Origin: IMCC26077 sp044344975
GTDB lineage: Bacteria; Actinomycetota; Actinomycetes; Nanopelagicales; Nanopelagicaceae
Direction of reading: 5' to 3'
NCBI GenBank assembly: GCA_044344975.1
Contig: JBIJBY010000013.1
Span: 1-20,116, forward strand
DNA: 20,116 nt
Below are positions 6,704 to 14,522 of this stretch, one piece after another. The notes below the pieces were generated by a model. The model saw only the letters and a program-made list of their open reading frames with translations, made no database searches and was not told the origin of the DNA. Made by a program: the position numbers and the translations under genes. How positions within the stretch are numbered: position 1 is the first letter of the stretch; each line of letters opens with the position of its first letter.

Positions 6704-7175
6704 AGGCGTGTTTTGCTGGCACTAATGCGGCCATAGAAATTGCAGCAACTGCCGCGTCATAACCCTTATCTTCTTTACTTCCTGGTTGACCTGAGCGCGC
6801 ATATGCCTGTTCAAGCGAATCGCACATCAAAACACCATAGCCAATTGGTTTCGAATACTTTAACTGCACATCCATGACACCTTGCGTAACTCCCTGACAT
6901 ACATAATCAAAATGAGGAGTTTCACCCCGCAAGACCAATCCCACAACGACCACTGCATCGAATCCCTCAGCAAATGCGTATTGTGCTGCGAGGGGTAATT
7001 CAAAAGATCCTGGCACCGAAAAAACTTCCACACCTTTAACTTCTGCTTCATTGCACGCTCGTTTAGCTCCAGTAACCAAGGCATCACAAATATCTTGATG
7101 CCAAGCAGCAGTGATAATTGCCACCTTAAGGTTGGGGCTTTTTATTACACCAATTTGTGGAGCTGCGCCTGCCAT
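6702..7175 (-). CDS. ribH: 6,7-dimethyl-8-ribityllumazine synthase
   Basis: A 157-residue lumazine synthase, the normal length for the family, which forms icosahedral or pentameric cages. It condenses 5-amino-6-ribitylamino-uracil with 3,4-dihydroxy-2-butanone 4-phosphate. Seen motifs are VPGSFELP (substrate loop), GLVLRGETPHFDYVC with the catalytic histidine, and GYGVLMCDSLEQAYARSG near the phosphate site. It is the last gene of the riboflavin operon; its ATG overlaps the ribBA stop as TAATG, so it is translationally coupled. Confidence 0.97.
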   Translation of the reverse strand: MAGAAPQIGVIKSPNLKVAIITAAWHQDICDALVTGAKRACNEAEVKGVEVFSVPGSFELPLAAQYAFAEGFDAVVVVGLVLRGETPHFDYVCQGVTQGVMDVQLKYSKPIGYGVLMCDSLEQAYARSGQPGSKEDKGYDAAVAAISMAALVPAKHA

Positions 7176-8380
7176 TAGTCAACCTTTCGTAAGTGCCCAA
7201 GACGTTCTGTCTTAGTTTTTAAGTATCTTCGATTCACTGAATTAATCTCTGCTTCTAAAGTTTCTACCTTCACATTGAAACCTGAAGCAATCAGGTGCTC
7301 TACCTTCTCGGGATTATTAGTGAGTAGCGTGAAATCTTTGACTGCCAACGCATTTAAAATATCAACGACATCTGCCCACTCCCGAGCATCGACTGGTAGC
7401 CCCAACGAGATGTTTGCATCGACAGTATCAAGGCCTTGATCTTGTAATTGATACGCCTGCAACTTCTTATCAAGACCAATAGCGCGACCCTCGTGATCCC
7501 GCAGGTAGATCAAGTATCCGCTCCCATGTTCTTTGATTAACTCTCGAGATATCTCGAGTTGTTCACCACAATCACAACGTTGAGATCCAAGTACATCTCC
7601 AGTGAAACATTCGGAGTGCACACGAATCTTTGGGTTAGCACCTGATCCATATTTAAGAATTACATGTTCGCGATACTTCAGCGCGTCGTAAGTCGCAATT
7701 TCCCACTCACCATTGGTTGTTGGCAATTGCGTCCATGTAAAATCTGTTGGAGAGATAGGAAGTTTGATTTTTTCTTTCACAGCAATTTCGCTAATTTCTG
7801 CAACAGTCAACATTGGAATCTCATTATGTGCCGCGAATTCTTTAAGGGCTGCACCACGAGTCATTGAACCATCATCATTGACAATCTCTGCCAAGAGCGC
7901 AAATGGTGGCGCACCCACAAGGAGTGATAGCGCAACTCCTGCTTCGGTATGACCATTACGCCCCTCAAGTAATTCTCTATGTGCAATCAATGGAAAAATA
8001 TGCCCTGGGCGAGCGAATGTTTCTAAAGTTGAATTTTGATCGGCTAAGGCTTGGATTGTTCGAGTCCGCTCCTCGGCACTTACTCCAGTGGTAATTCCCT
8101 CGCGCAAATCAACAGAAACGGTGAAGGCTGTGCTTCGCTGATCTTGATTCCGCTCAAGCATTCGAGGTAGACCAAGGCGCTTGGCACTCGACTCGTCCAT
8201 CGCCACACAGAGAATTCCAGTCGTATGCCGAATGATAAATGCCGTTTGCTCGACTGTTACAAGATCTGCCCGAACAATTAAATCTCCCTCATTTTCACGA
8301 GATTCATCATCAGTAACAATGACTAGACCGCCCGCTCGATATCGCTCAATCGCGCTATTAACACGGTTTGCGCTATTCAT
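7175..8380 (-). CDS. ribBA: Bifunctional DHBP synthase / GTP cyclohydrolase II
   Basis: A 401-residue fusion supplying both riboflavin precursors. The RibB half (about 1-200) has the acidic loop DDESRENEGDL (24-34), RPGHIFPL, the GHTEAG site near 143-148 and EIVNDDGSMTR. The RibA half (about 210-401) has HSECFTGDVLGSQRCDCGEQ with zinc-binding cysteines 258, 269 and 271, RDHEGRAIGL (294-303), an AYQLQD segment with the catalytic tyrosine near 310, and LLTNNPEK. The usual EGRGIGL reads EGRAIGL here, a Gly-to-Ala change in a GTP-binding loop. Both active sites look otherwise intact. The ATG overlaps the ribE stop (ATGA) and the stop overlaps the ribH start (TAATG). Confidence 0.97.
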   Translation of the reverse strand: MNSANRVNSAIERYRAGGLVIVTDDESRENEGDLIVRADLVTVEQTAFIIRHTTGILCVAMDESSAKRLGLPRMLERNQDQRSTAFTVSVDLREGITTGVSAEERTRTIQALADQNSTLETFARPGHIFPLIAHRELLEGRNGHTEAGVALSLLVGAPPFALLAEIVNDDGSMTRGAALKEFAAHNEIPMLTVAEISEIAVKEKIKLPISPTDFTWTQLPTTNGEWEIATYDALKYREHVILKYGSGANPKIRVHSECFTGDVLGSQRCDCGEQLEISRELIKEHGSGYLIYLRDHEGRAIGLDKKLQAYQLQDQGLDTVDANISLGLPVDAREWADVVDILNALAVKDFTLLTNNPEKVEHLIASGFNVKVETLEAEINSVNRRYLKTKTERLGHLRKVD

Positions 8381-8982
8381 TTTTGCACCGCCTTGCTAAT
8401 TAGTCGTTGCACGTATTTTGCGAGAACATCTACTTCAACGTTTACGGTATCGCCAACTATTTTCTGTGAAAGATTGGTTTTTTCTAACGTTTCAGGAATT
8501 AGCCACACCGTAACCTGATTATTGTCATCATTAATTTCACCAACAGTTAGTGAGACACCATCAAGAGCAATTGAGCCTTGATTTACAATGTATGAAGTAA
8601 GTGATTGTGGAATCTCTACTACGAATTTCTCCCATTTTTCACCAGGCGTTCGCTCAACAACTTTCGCTAACCCATCGACATGGCCTTGGACGATATGCCC
8701 ACCCATCATCGAGTCCAAACGAGCTGATAGCTCAACATTCACCGATGAACCTGCCTGTAAATTCCCAAGATTTGTCATTCGCAAAGTTTGAACCATTACA
8801 TCCGCACTAAATGAATCACTGCCGACTTCGATAGCAGTGAGACAAACTCCATTGATCGCGATTGAATCGCCTTTGTTTATGCTCGCAACGCTCTTTGGCG
8901 CCTGAATAGTCAAAACGGCAGAACTTTCAGATTTATTGATGCTATTGATGAAGCCCAATTCTTGGACCAATCCGGTAAACAT
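8377..8982 (-). CDS. ribE: Riboflavin synthase, alpha chain
   Basis: A 201-residue protein with the invariant MFTGLVQELG N-terminus and the two tandem lumazine-binding beta-barrels of the family: the first with GVCLTA (about 45-50), the second with DGVSLTVGEI. GGHIVQGHVDG links them. It dismutates two lumazine molecules to riboflavin and the pyrimidine returned to RibH. Full length. Its ATG overlaps the ribD stop (TAATG) and its stop overlaps the ribBA start (ATGA). Confidence 0.97.
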   Translation of the reverse strand: MFTGLVQELGFINSINKSESSAVLTIQAPKSVASINKGDSIAINGVCLTAIEVGSDSFSADVMVQTLRMTNLGNLQAGSSVNVELSARLDSMMGGHIVQGHVDGLAKVVERTPGEKWEKFVVEIPQSLTSYIVNQGSIALDGVSLTVGEINDDNNQVTVWLIPETLEKTNLSQKIVGDTVNVEVDVLAKYVQRLISKAVQK

Positions 8983-9959
8983 TATTTCCTCACAATTCTG
9001 TAATGGGTTTTGGTGTCATTACCAATTTGAGAAGTACCGAGACATTCAAGTTCAATGGCACTAGTCAGCGTAGAAATCCCGAGATTTTCAACCCATGGCG
9101 TTCCTGAACCCAGAATCTTTGGCGCTTGATAGACAATTAATTCGTCAATTAATTCACCACGAAATAGCGCAGTGAGAAATGTTCCACCTGCTTCTACAAG
9201 GGCGTGATTTGTCCCTTCGCCATTAAGGTAGTCAATTAATTCGCCCAATTCCTGCGACTGGATATGGTGAAAGCCTGCCGCCTGAATCGACCGCGCTCCC
9301 ATGACAACGCGAAGTGGCGTAGGAGCGCCATCGATTCGCGGAAGTAGCGATGGGTTATCTGCTTGATAAGTTCCCGTGCTGGTCACAATTGCACCAACTT
9401 GCGAGCGCAACACTTGCACATCCTGTCGAGAAGCTTCAGAGGTAATCCATTGTGAAGAACCATCAGATGCTGCGATTCGTCCATCGAGCGTGATTCCAAT
9501 TTTTGCAGTAATCAACGGGCGATTATTTTGTATCCGATGTAACCAGCCCCGTTGTTCAAATTCCAATGCTGCAGATTTCTCGTGTATAACTTCAATTCCC
9601 GCGTCACGAAGCGCCTTAGCTCCACCACTTGCTACTGAATTGGGATCGGCAACTGCATAAACAACTTTTTTGATTCCACTGGCCTTGATCGCCTCGACAC
9701 ATGGACCAGTTGCCCCCGTGTGATTACATGGCTCGAGCGAGACATAGATCGTGCCCCCGTGTGCTTTATCTCCTGCATCACGAAGTGCGATTATTTCGGC
9801 ATGATCATCTGAGATTCTTTTCTTATGTGAACCCGATGCGACAAAGCGCCCTTGGTGATCGTAAATAGCGGCGGAGACATTGGGGTTATGAACGCACCAA
9901 CCTGATGCGGCGCGCGAAAGGTCAGCAAGATCGCTGTAGATCTCTGCGGTGGATTTCAC
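8982..9959 (-). CDS. ribD: Bifunctional riboflavin biosynthesis deaminase/reductase
   Basis: A 325-residue two-domain enzyme. The deaminase half holds the zinc motif: HAEIIAL supplies the histidine and the proton-shuttling glutamate, and SLEPCNHTGATGPCVEAI supplies the two cysteines. The reductase half starts near PLITAKIGITLDGRIA, followed by SSQWITSEASR and EAGGTFLTALF for NADPH and substrate. The reading frame opens at a TTG at 9992, but the GTG at 9959 is preferred because AAGGGGG (9965-9971) lies 5 nt upstream and because the deaminase domain begins just after it. It is the first gene after the FMN riboswitch and would be the point of translational control. Confidence 0.93.
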   Translation of the reverse strand: MKSTAEIYSDLADLSRAASGWCVHNPNVSAAIYDHQGRFVASGSHKKRISDDHAEIIALRDAGDKAHGGTIYVSLEPCNHTGATGPCVEAIKASGIKKVVYAVADPNSVASGGAKALRDAGIEVIHEKSAALEFEQRGWLHRIQNNRPLITAKIGITLDGRIAASDGSSQWITSEASRQDVQVLRSQVGAIVTSTGTYQADNPSLLPRIDGAPTPLRVVMGARSIQAAGFHHIQSQELGELIDYLNGEGTNHALVEAGGTFLTALFRGELIDELIVYQAPKILGSGTPWVENLGISTLTSAIELECLGTSQIGNDTKTHYRIVRK

Positions 9960-9960
9960 T

Positions 9961-10012
9961 CCGACCCCCTTTGCACGCTCAAGCAGTAACAAGCTGGCGT
10001 TTTCGGGGTGGG
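9961..10012 (-). promoter_or_regulatory. Expression platform: ribD Shine-Dalgarno and pairing anti-SD segment
   Basis: On the minus strand CCCACCCC (10012-10005) can pair with GGGGTCGG (9968-9961), seven of eight positions with one C-C mismatch, enclosing the ribD Shine-Dalgarno. This suggests FMN-dependent hiding of the ribosome site. A terminator alternative was looked for: a T5 run exists near 10013-10017 but no strong stem directly before it. Confidence 0.5.
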
Positions 10013-10068
10013 AAAAACAAGATGCTCAACTGGCGCGACAAATACTTTCAGCCACGCAGCTGCTAATC

Positions 10069-10188
10069 GTTATCTCTCATCCGGACTTTAACCGTCGGTC
10101 TCAGAATTTCACTGAGTCCACCGCCCACTGGCTGTGTGCGGGTCGCAGACTTTAACTGCCGGTTCGGAATTACACCGACCCCGATAAC
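10069..10188 (-). promoter_or_regulatory. FMN riboswitch (RFN element)
   Basis: A full RFN element on the minus strand. The P1 stem is formed by GTTATC (10188-10183) and GATAAC (10074-10069). Inside are the conserved segments GGGGTCGGTGTAATTCCGAA, ACCGGCAGTTAAAGTCTGCG, GGACTCAGTGAAATTCTGAG, ACCGACGGTTAAAGTCCGGATG and AGAG before P1, matching the known FMN aptamer in order. It precedes ribD by about 110 nt and should turn off the operon when FMN is abundant. Confidence 0.97.
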
Positions 10189-10195
10189 TGAGCTC

Positions 10196-10201
10196 AGTCT
10201 A
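10196..10201 (-). promoter_or_regulatory. Candidate -10 of the riboflavin operon
   Basis: TAGACT on the minus strand, 7 nt before the aptamer P1 stem, with TAGATG 17 nt further upstream as a poor -35. The placement puts a transcription start right at the riboswitch, which is why it is listed. Confidence 0.35.
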
Positions 10202-10244
10202 GAGGATTCTTGGGAGGGCATCTATGCAGAGATATTTGGGCGCC

Positions 10245-11618
10245 TTAGCGTGTAAATGGACCCTGGATTCCCCTCAGGACTACATTTCTTGTTATACGAA
10301 CTACAGTTTCTCTAACCGATTTCTCCGCACCGCTGCCTAGGCCTTTGAGTACCCATCCCATTGTTCCTACCGAGAAAACACCACCGCCATTTGTTGCGGT
10401 TCCATACACCATATTGACTCTGCCAATCTTTGGAAATAACCATCGATTGCCACACTTCACCTTACCTTCAGCAACCACATGGACGCTTCCCGAGAACTTG
10501 TTTACTAATGGGACCTCATCAACTTCGGGTCCGACTATCTTGTTCAAACTTGCGAAATTCTTTGATGATAATCCCTCAAAGCCAAAGAATGACTTATCAA
10601 AAAACTCGAATCTACCTACCGCTGGAAAACAAGTGTATTGCGCGCCAGTGAGTTCACTCTCAGAAAATCCATCATCTCGAAATCGAATAGTTGGCTTATT
10701 TTTCTTTGGATCCTCTTCCCTGCTCTTGTAAATTTCCATAACTATTGATGGGCTCTTGGTGCCTTTACTTAATCTCGTCTGCCAATAGCCCGCATTCGCG
10801 CCAAAGAAAAGAAGATTCATTCCGGCTTTACGAGCGTTAATCACATTCTCCCGCTCGTAAGGGGTCCAATACTCATCATGTCCAGCACTTACTAGAAGTG
10901 TCCGATTTTCCAGCAACTCTGGAGAGTAATGCAAATCTACATCAGTTACATAATCCATTTCAATGTTTAATCTTTCCAGCTCAACAACTAAAGGGTGAAC
11001 GTATTTCCAATATTTTCCTGTACCAAATCCTGAATCAAATGGTGATCTGAAATCTACAATTCTTAACCGATCATTGAATCCTTTTTTACCTTCATAGGTG
11101 TTACTTCCTGACCAAGAGTTATAAGCAAACATCGTCATTGTGGGCACTACGAATACGGCTCGTGATTTCCGATTTATATCTTTAATTACCATAGGGATGT
11201 AACTTTTGAAGCCTTCAGAATCTATAATTTTAATTAAGTACATCCCACCTTCGTACTTGTTTGTATCCAAAGAAATATTAGAAATCCAATTTTCAGATTT
11301 AATTTCAGACTGATTATTACATTCTTGCGTTGGAGTTTGGAAAACTTTTTTGAAATCACTGCCCGGATAATTTCCAATTTTGCCGACTAATAAGTGGAAG
11401 CTTTTGGCGGGACAGCTGACAAAAACTTTAACGTTGCTGCCTTTAACATTAGATGTTTCAAGTAAATAGCCTGCTGTAGCTTTTCGCCACTCTCTTTTTT
11501 TTATATTCCACTCTGGTGCTGGCGAGAGTGTGGCGTGGCTAATGGGTTGTACGAAAGAACTAATTAGAAAGCCCAAAGCAATAGCTAGTGCTTTTTTGGT
11601 CACATGCTTCATCGACAT
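10245..11618 (-). CDS. Secreted N,N-dimethylformamidase beta-subunit-like protein
   Basis: A 457-residue protein with a Sec signal peptide (positive start, hydrophobic 9-24, likely cut after SHA near 28). An Ig-like beta region spans roughly 45-150. The rest matches the C-terminal domain of N,N-dimethylformamidase large subunits, a glutamine-amidotransferase-like fold: FVVPTMTMFAYNSWSGSN, then AGHDEYW (245-251), AGMNLLFFGANAGYW (265-279) and GTMGWVLKG near the end. Classical DMFases are cytoplasmic iron enzymes with a small subunit; none is visible here and the export signal differs, so the substrate is unknown. It lies downstream of tRNA-Ser and the sulfation cluster on the same strand, possibly by read-through. 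The Shine-Dalgarno is weak (AGG, 10 nt before ATG). Confidence 0.8.
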   Translation of the reverse strand: MSMKHVTKKALAIALGFLISSFVQPISHATLSPAPEWNIKKREWRKATAGYLLETSNVKGSNVKVFVSCPAKSFHLLVGKIGNYPGSDFKKVFQTPTQECNNQSEIKSENWISNISLDTNKYEGGMYLIKIIDSEGFKSYIPMVIKDINRKSRAVFVVPTMTMFAYNSWSGSNTYEGKKGFNDRLRIVDFRSPFDSGFGTGKYWKYVHPLVVELERLNIEMDYVTDVDLHYSPELLENRTLLVSAGHDEYWTPYERENVINARKAGMNLLFFGANAGYWQTRLSKGTKSPSIVMEIYKSREEDPKKNKPTIRFRDDGFSESELTGAQYTCFPAVGRFEFFDKSFFGFEGLSSKNFASLNKIVGPEVDEVPLVNKFSGSVHVVAEGKVKCGNRWLFPKIGRVNMVYGTATNGGGVFSVGTMGWVLKGLGSGAEKSVRETVVRITRNVVLRGIQGPFTR

Positions 11619-11657
11619 AAACAGTAGCCTGAAACGACTGGCTAGGTTAGATACTGG

Positions 11658-11746
11658 CGGAGACGAGAGGATTTGAACCTCCGAACCATTTTCATGGTTA
11701 CCTCATTAGCAGTGAGGCGCACTCGACCGGGCTATGCGACGTCTCC
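11658..11746 (-). tRNA. tRNA-Ser (anticodon GCU)
   Basis: An 89-nt class II tRNA: acceptor GGAGACG with CGTCTCC, anticodon arm CCTCA-CTGCTAA-TGAGG giving GCT, a long variable arm AACCATGAAAATGGTT, T loop TTCAAAT, discriminator G at 11658. The next three bases (11657-11655) read CCA, so the 3' CCA end may be encoded, unlike the two tRNA-Arg genes. Confidence 0.97.
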
Positions 11747-11784
11747 AAGTGTTGGGTGGAAGTCTACCCTCTACTGGAATGCCT

Positions 11785-12648
11785 CTAGATACCGAGCTTT
11801 TTTCGATCGAGGAGATGCACCGGGTGGTAGCCGTAAGCGGCAATCCAGCGCGAACAATCTGTTAGCGCGCCATAACCTGGAATCTCCCGCAGAATCTTCG
11901 TCTTTGGATGGAACTTTGCCAACATCTCACTTGTTGGTCGAGGCGCTGTCGTATCTGGCGCCGTGAAGTTATAAGTCTCAGAACCAGTGGAATTACCCGC
12001 AAGAATGGCAAGGATTCCATGTGCTGCGTCGCGAACATCAAGGTATCCCCAAAGAATTTTTGCAGCGACTGTTACGGTTTCTTCATCCCCATCGCGTTGA
12101 GCACTGGCATGTTCCTCTATCGTTTTCATCGTATTACAGAATGGAAAACGTAGCCCTACATAAGCTGTTTTCGATCGATTAGCCCACATATCTGCCGTGC
12201 GCTCATTGACCTCTTTGCAAAGCGCGTAACTCTCATAGTGATGTAAAGGTAATGATTCATCAAATGGAGCAAACTCGGGAGAAGTCCAGGGGCCTGACCA
12301 CGCTGTACCGTAGATTGAAAGGCTAGATGCGTAGATAACTACTTTCACATTATTTGCTGCTGCTTTAGAAAATACTTTGTAGGTACAAGAAACATTATTA
12401 TCGAAAACTTCAAAATCCTGATCATCAAATGGACGCGGAATAGAGCCAAGATGAACGATGGCATCACAATTAAAATCAAGAGAGTCTATAAATTTATCGT
12501 CAGTCAATTCACCCAGTAGGAATGTAACTCCTGTAGGAATTTCGCCACCTTTGCGATCAGTGGCAATCACTTGATGCCCGGCAATAGCCAAGGTGCGCAT
12601 AACTTCGGTACCAATTAATCCGGTTGCACCAGTGAGAAGTATCTTCAT
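11785..12648 (-). CDS. NAD-dependent epimerase/dehydratase (extended SDR)
   Basis: A 287-residue extended short-chain dehydrogenase. The nucleotide-binding motif TGATGLIG is at residues 6-13, YASSLSIYG at 106-114 contains the active-site serine region, and Y141-ALC-K145 is the catalytic YxxxK. This resembles UDP-sugar epimerases and uronate dehydrogenases, but the substrate cannot be assigned from motifs. It starts 9 nt after the sulfotransferase stop with no strong Shine-Dalgarno, so it is probably the last protein gene of the cysD transcript; a role in preparing a sugar for sulfated surface material is inferred from this position. tRNA-Ser begins 38 nt downstream. Confidence 0.88.
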   Translation of the reverse strand: MKILLTGATGLIGTEVMRTLAIAGHQVIATDRKGGEIPTGVTFLLGELTDDKFIDSLDFNCDAIVHLGSIPRPFDDQDFEVFDNNVSCTYKVFSKAAANNVKVVIYASSLSIYGTAWSGPWTSPEFAPFDESLPLHHYESYALCKEVNERTADMWANRSKTAYVGLRFPFCNTMKTIEEHASAQRDGDEETVTVAAKILWGYLDVRDAAHGILAILAGNSTGSETYNFTAPDTTAPRPTSEMLAKFHPKTKILREIPGYGALTDCSRWIAAYGYHPVHLLDRKKLGI

Positions 12649-12657
12649 GATGCCAAT

Positions 12658-13767
12658 CTAGATTATTTTCCTCTTGATTCGCAGTACCTTAAATTTGAGG
12701 CGTCTGAATAGTTCACGTATAAGGCGAGAGCCCGCCATCCGCATAAGTGAACGACTACTCGAACCCAAAAGAGCTTCAGCCGCCACCTCTATTGGTATCT
12801 GGACAACCCTCAGATTTTCTCCTACTGGAATGGGTTCTTCGCTTGCCCGGCTCATATCGCCCAAAACCTCAATTTTTAGCGTTTTAATTAAATCAATGGA
12901 CTTTTGATTCTGTTCCATCGCGGCAGCCACTGCCCACTCTGGAGTAAACAATTTTGTGCCTGAACTCCCAGGATAAGGAGAATTAGCTAATCGGCTGATG
13001 GCGCCTTCACGTACATACATTTCGTAATCAGCCCAGGCTCGCTCTTTTGGAAAACGCTTATTGACCTCTAATAACAAAGAAGTCTCTTCAAAAGTGAGCG
13101 ATCTATTTTTCTTAGTTGTTTCATCTGCTCGAATTAAAGAAGATTCAATGCCTAAAAGATTTCCAAACGAGTCGTAGAGAAAATTTGGATTCTTTTCATC
13201 AGCAACTACTACTTTGACAGAATCTACTCCAAAAACTTCCACCCATTTTCCAATAACTTCGCCATGTCGATGGCGCTCCCAGAACGATGGAGTCTGATTT
13301 TTATATTCACCCTCTCTAAAGATTCCGAGTAACCACTTCTCATAATCAGCTTTTATCCCATATTTCAAATACTGCTGATATGAAGATGCTAGAAGTTTAT
13401 GAAGTGGCCGCCAGGTGAAAATAACCGTTGCTTCCACTTTAGAAAATGCCTGGCGGATCTTTGCAATTTCTTCCAGCGTTAACTCAGAGAAAAACTCAGA
13501 ACTAATCAGAGCCGAATTTCGCGCTCGCTTTGTTTGTGTAACTAAATGGTTCCATTCCGAAATGGGAGTCTTCTTCCCGCCGCGATCTTTCCAGCCCCAA
13601 ATTCGCTCGTGAAGTGCCCACGCTGCCCGATGATGACCTTCGCCCCGTGCATAGGGATAGAAGAGTCCTTCTTTCTCAAACTTTTGTCGAGATTCTGTAA
13701 AAATGCTTTGGATACCCGTCGTTCCAGTTTTATGAAACCCAGGATGTATAAATATTTTCTTAACCAT
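12658..13767 (-). CDS. PAPS-dependent sulfotransferase family protein
   Basis: A 369-residue cytoplasmic protein with the 5'-phosphosulfate-binding loop HPGFHKTGTTGIQ at residues 8-20, and a 3'-phosphate-binding segment R120-PLHKLLAS-S128/S129. These are the two hallmarks of sulfotransferases that use PAPS. The middle and the C-terminus are variable, as usual for acceptor-binding parts; the last 25 residues are strongly basic (RELFRRLKFKVLRIKRKII), perhaps contacting the membrane or an acidic acceptor. The start ATG overlaps the tauE stop (TAATG). Being translationally coupled to the PAPS-making enzymes is strong context for function; the acceptor (glycan, lipid or protein) is unknown. Confidence 0.85.
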   Translation of the reverse strand: MVKKIFIHPGFHKTGTTGIQSIFTESRQKFEKEGLFYPYARGEGHHRAAWALHERIWGWKDRGGKKTPISEWNHLVTQTKRARNSALISSEFFSELTLEEIAKIRQAFSKVEATVIFTWRPLHKLLASSYQQYLKYGIKADYEKWLLGIFREGEYKNQTPSFWERHRHGEVIGKWVEVFGVDSVKVVVADEKNPNFLYDSFGNLLGIESSLIRADETTKKNRSLTFEETSLLLEVNKRFPKERAWADYEMYVREGAISRLANSPYPGSSGTKLFTPEWAVAAAMEQNQKSIDLIKTLKIEVLGDMSRASEEPIPVGENLRVVQIPIEVAAEALLGSSSRSLMRMAGSRLIRELFRRLKFKVLRIKRKII

Positions 13768-14522
13768 TATGCAGTCACCAATCTATACCCATTAATAGTA
13801 ATGATTGCCAGAGATATGGCTATACCCAATGGTTTGCGAGGTAACTTACTCACGAGAAGAGCTGCCACGGGCGCCATCAATACTCCACCAATAGCCAAAC
13901 CTGCTATCACTTCCCAGTCAATATCAAGTCGGTTTAATTGAAGCGCAAAACCAGCTGTAGCAGAGAGCGCAACGATGAATTCGGCTGCGCTCACCGTTCC
14001 AATAACCTTCCGGGGCTCAGTTTGAGTTGTAACCAGCAAAGTTGGTGTCACAACAGGTCCCCAGCCACCACCTCCTGCAGCATCAACAAATCCTCCCGAG
14101 AAGCCAAGGAATTTAATGTATCTGGAATTTATTTGTGCATTTGGAAATAGAGTTCCCTGTCCTAAAAAAATATTTCTGTACAGTAGTAAAAAACCAAGCA
14201 CTAATAAAATGGTAGATATAAACACTTTACCGTTTTCAAGAGTTAAGGATGCAAGAAAAGTTGCTCCCGAGAAAGCACCTATTCCTCCAGGAATCGCTAG
14301 CCACAGTAATATTTTTTTATCAACATTATCGCGTTTCCAATGGGCGATTCCCGATGCAAGAGTTGTTCCAATTTCAGCAACATGTACTGCTGCTGATGTG
14401 ACAACCGCGGATGCGCCTAATGTAATTAACAATGTGGAACTAGTGAGCCCAAAACCCATTCCTAGAGCGCCATCAACTAACTGTGCGATAGATCCAGCTA
14501 AAACGAAAATCAATATAGTCAT
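13767..14522 (-). CDS. TauE/SafE-family membrane transporter
   Basis: A 251-residue membrane protein with about eight hydrophobic segments in two related halves, the family pattern. GALGMGFGLTSSTLL begins the first half and GFVDAAGGGGWGPVVTP begins the second; both are the typical conserved glycine-rich loops. Family members move sulfite, sulfoacetate or other small anions, commonly outward. Located between cysNC and a sulfotransferase, it is a candidate for sulfate or sulfite movement in this module; direction and substrate are inferred. The ATG overlaps the cysNC stop (ATGA). Confidence 0.88.
   Translation of the reverse strand: MTILIFVLAGSIAQLVDGALGMGFGLTSSTLLITLGASAVVTSAAVHVAEIGTTLASGIAHWKRDNVDKKILLWLAIPGGIGAFSGATFLASLTLENGKVFISTILLVLGFLLLYRNIFLGQGTLFPNAQINSRYIKFLGFSGGFVDAAGGGGWGPVVTPTLLVTTQTEPRKVIGTVSAAEFIVALSATAGFALQLNRLDIDWEVIAGLAIGGVLMAPVAALLVSKLPRKPLGIAISLAIITINGYRLVTA

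Noticed and set aside
10345..10731. 128-codon open frame on the plus strand antisense to the DMFase-like gene
   Set aside because: Low-complexity translation rich in Pro, Ser and Thr with no recognisable motif; the opposite strand has a signal peptide and conserved domains.
13546..13941. 131-codon plus-strand frame across the sulfotransferase/tauE junction
   Set aside because: It spans two real, overlapping minus-strand genes and has no coding signature.
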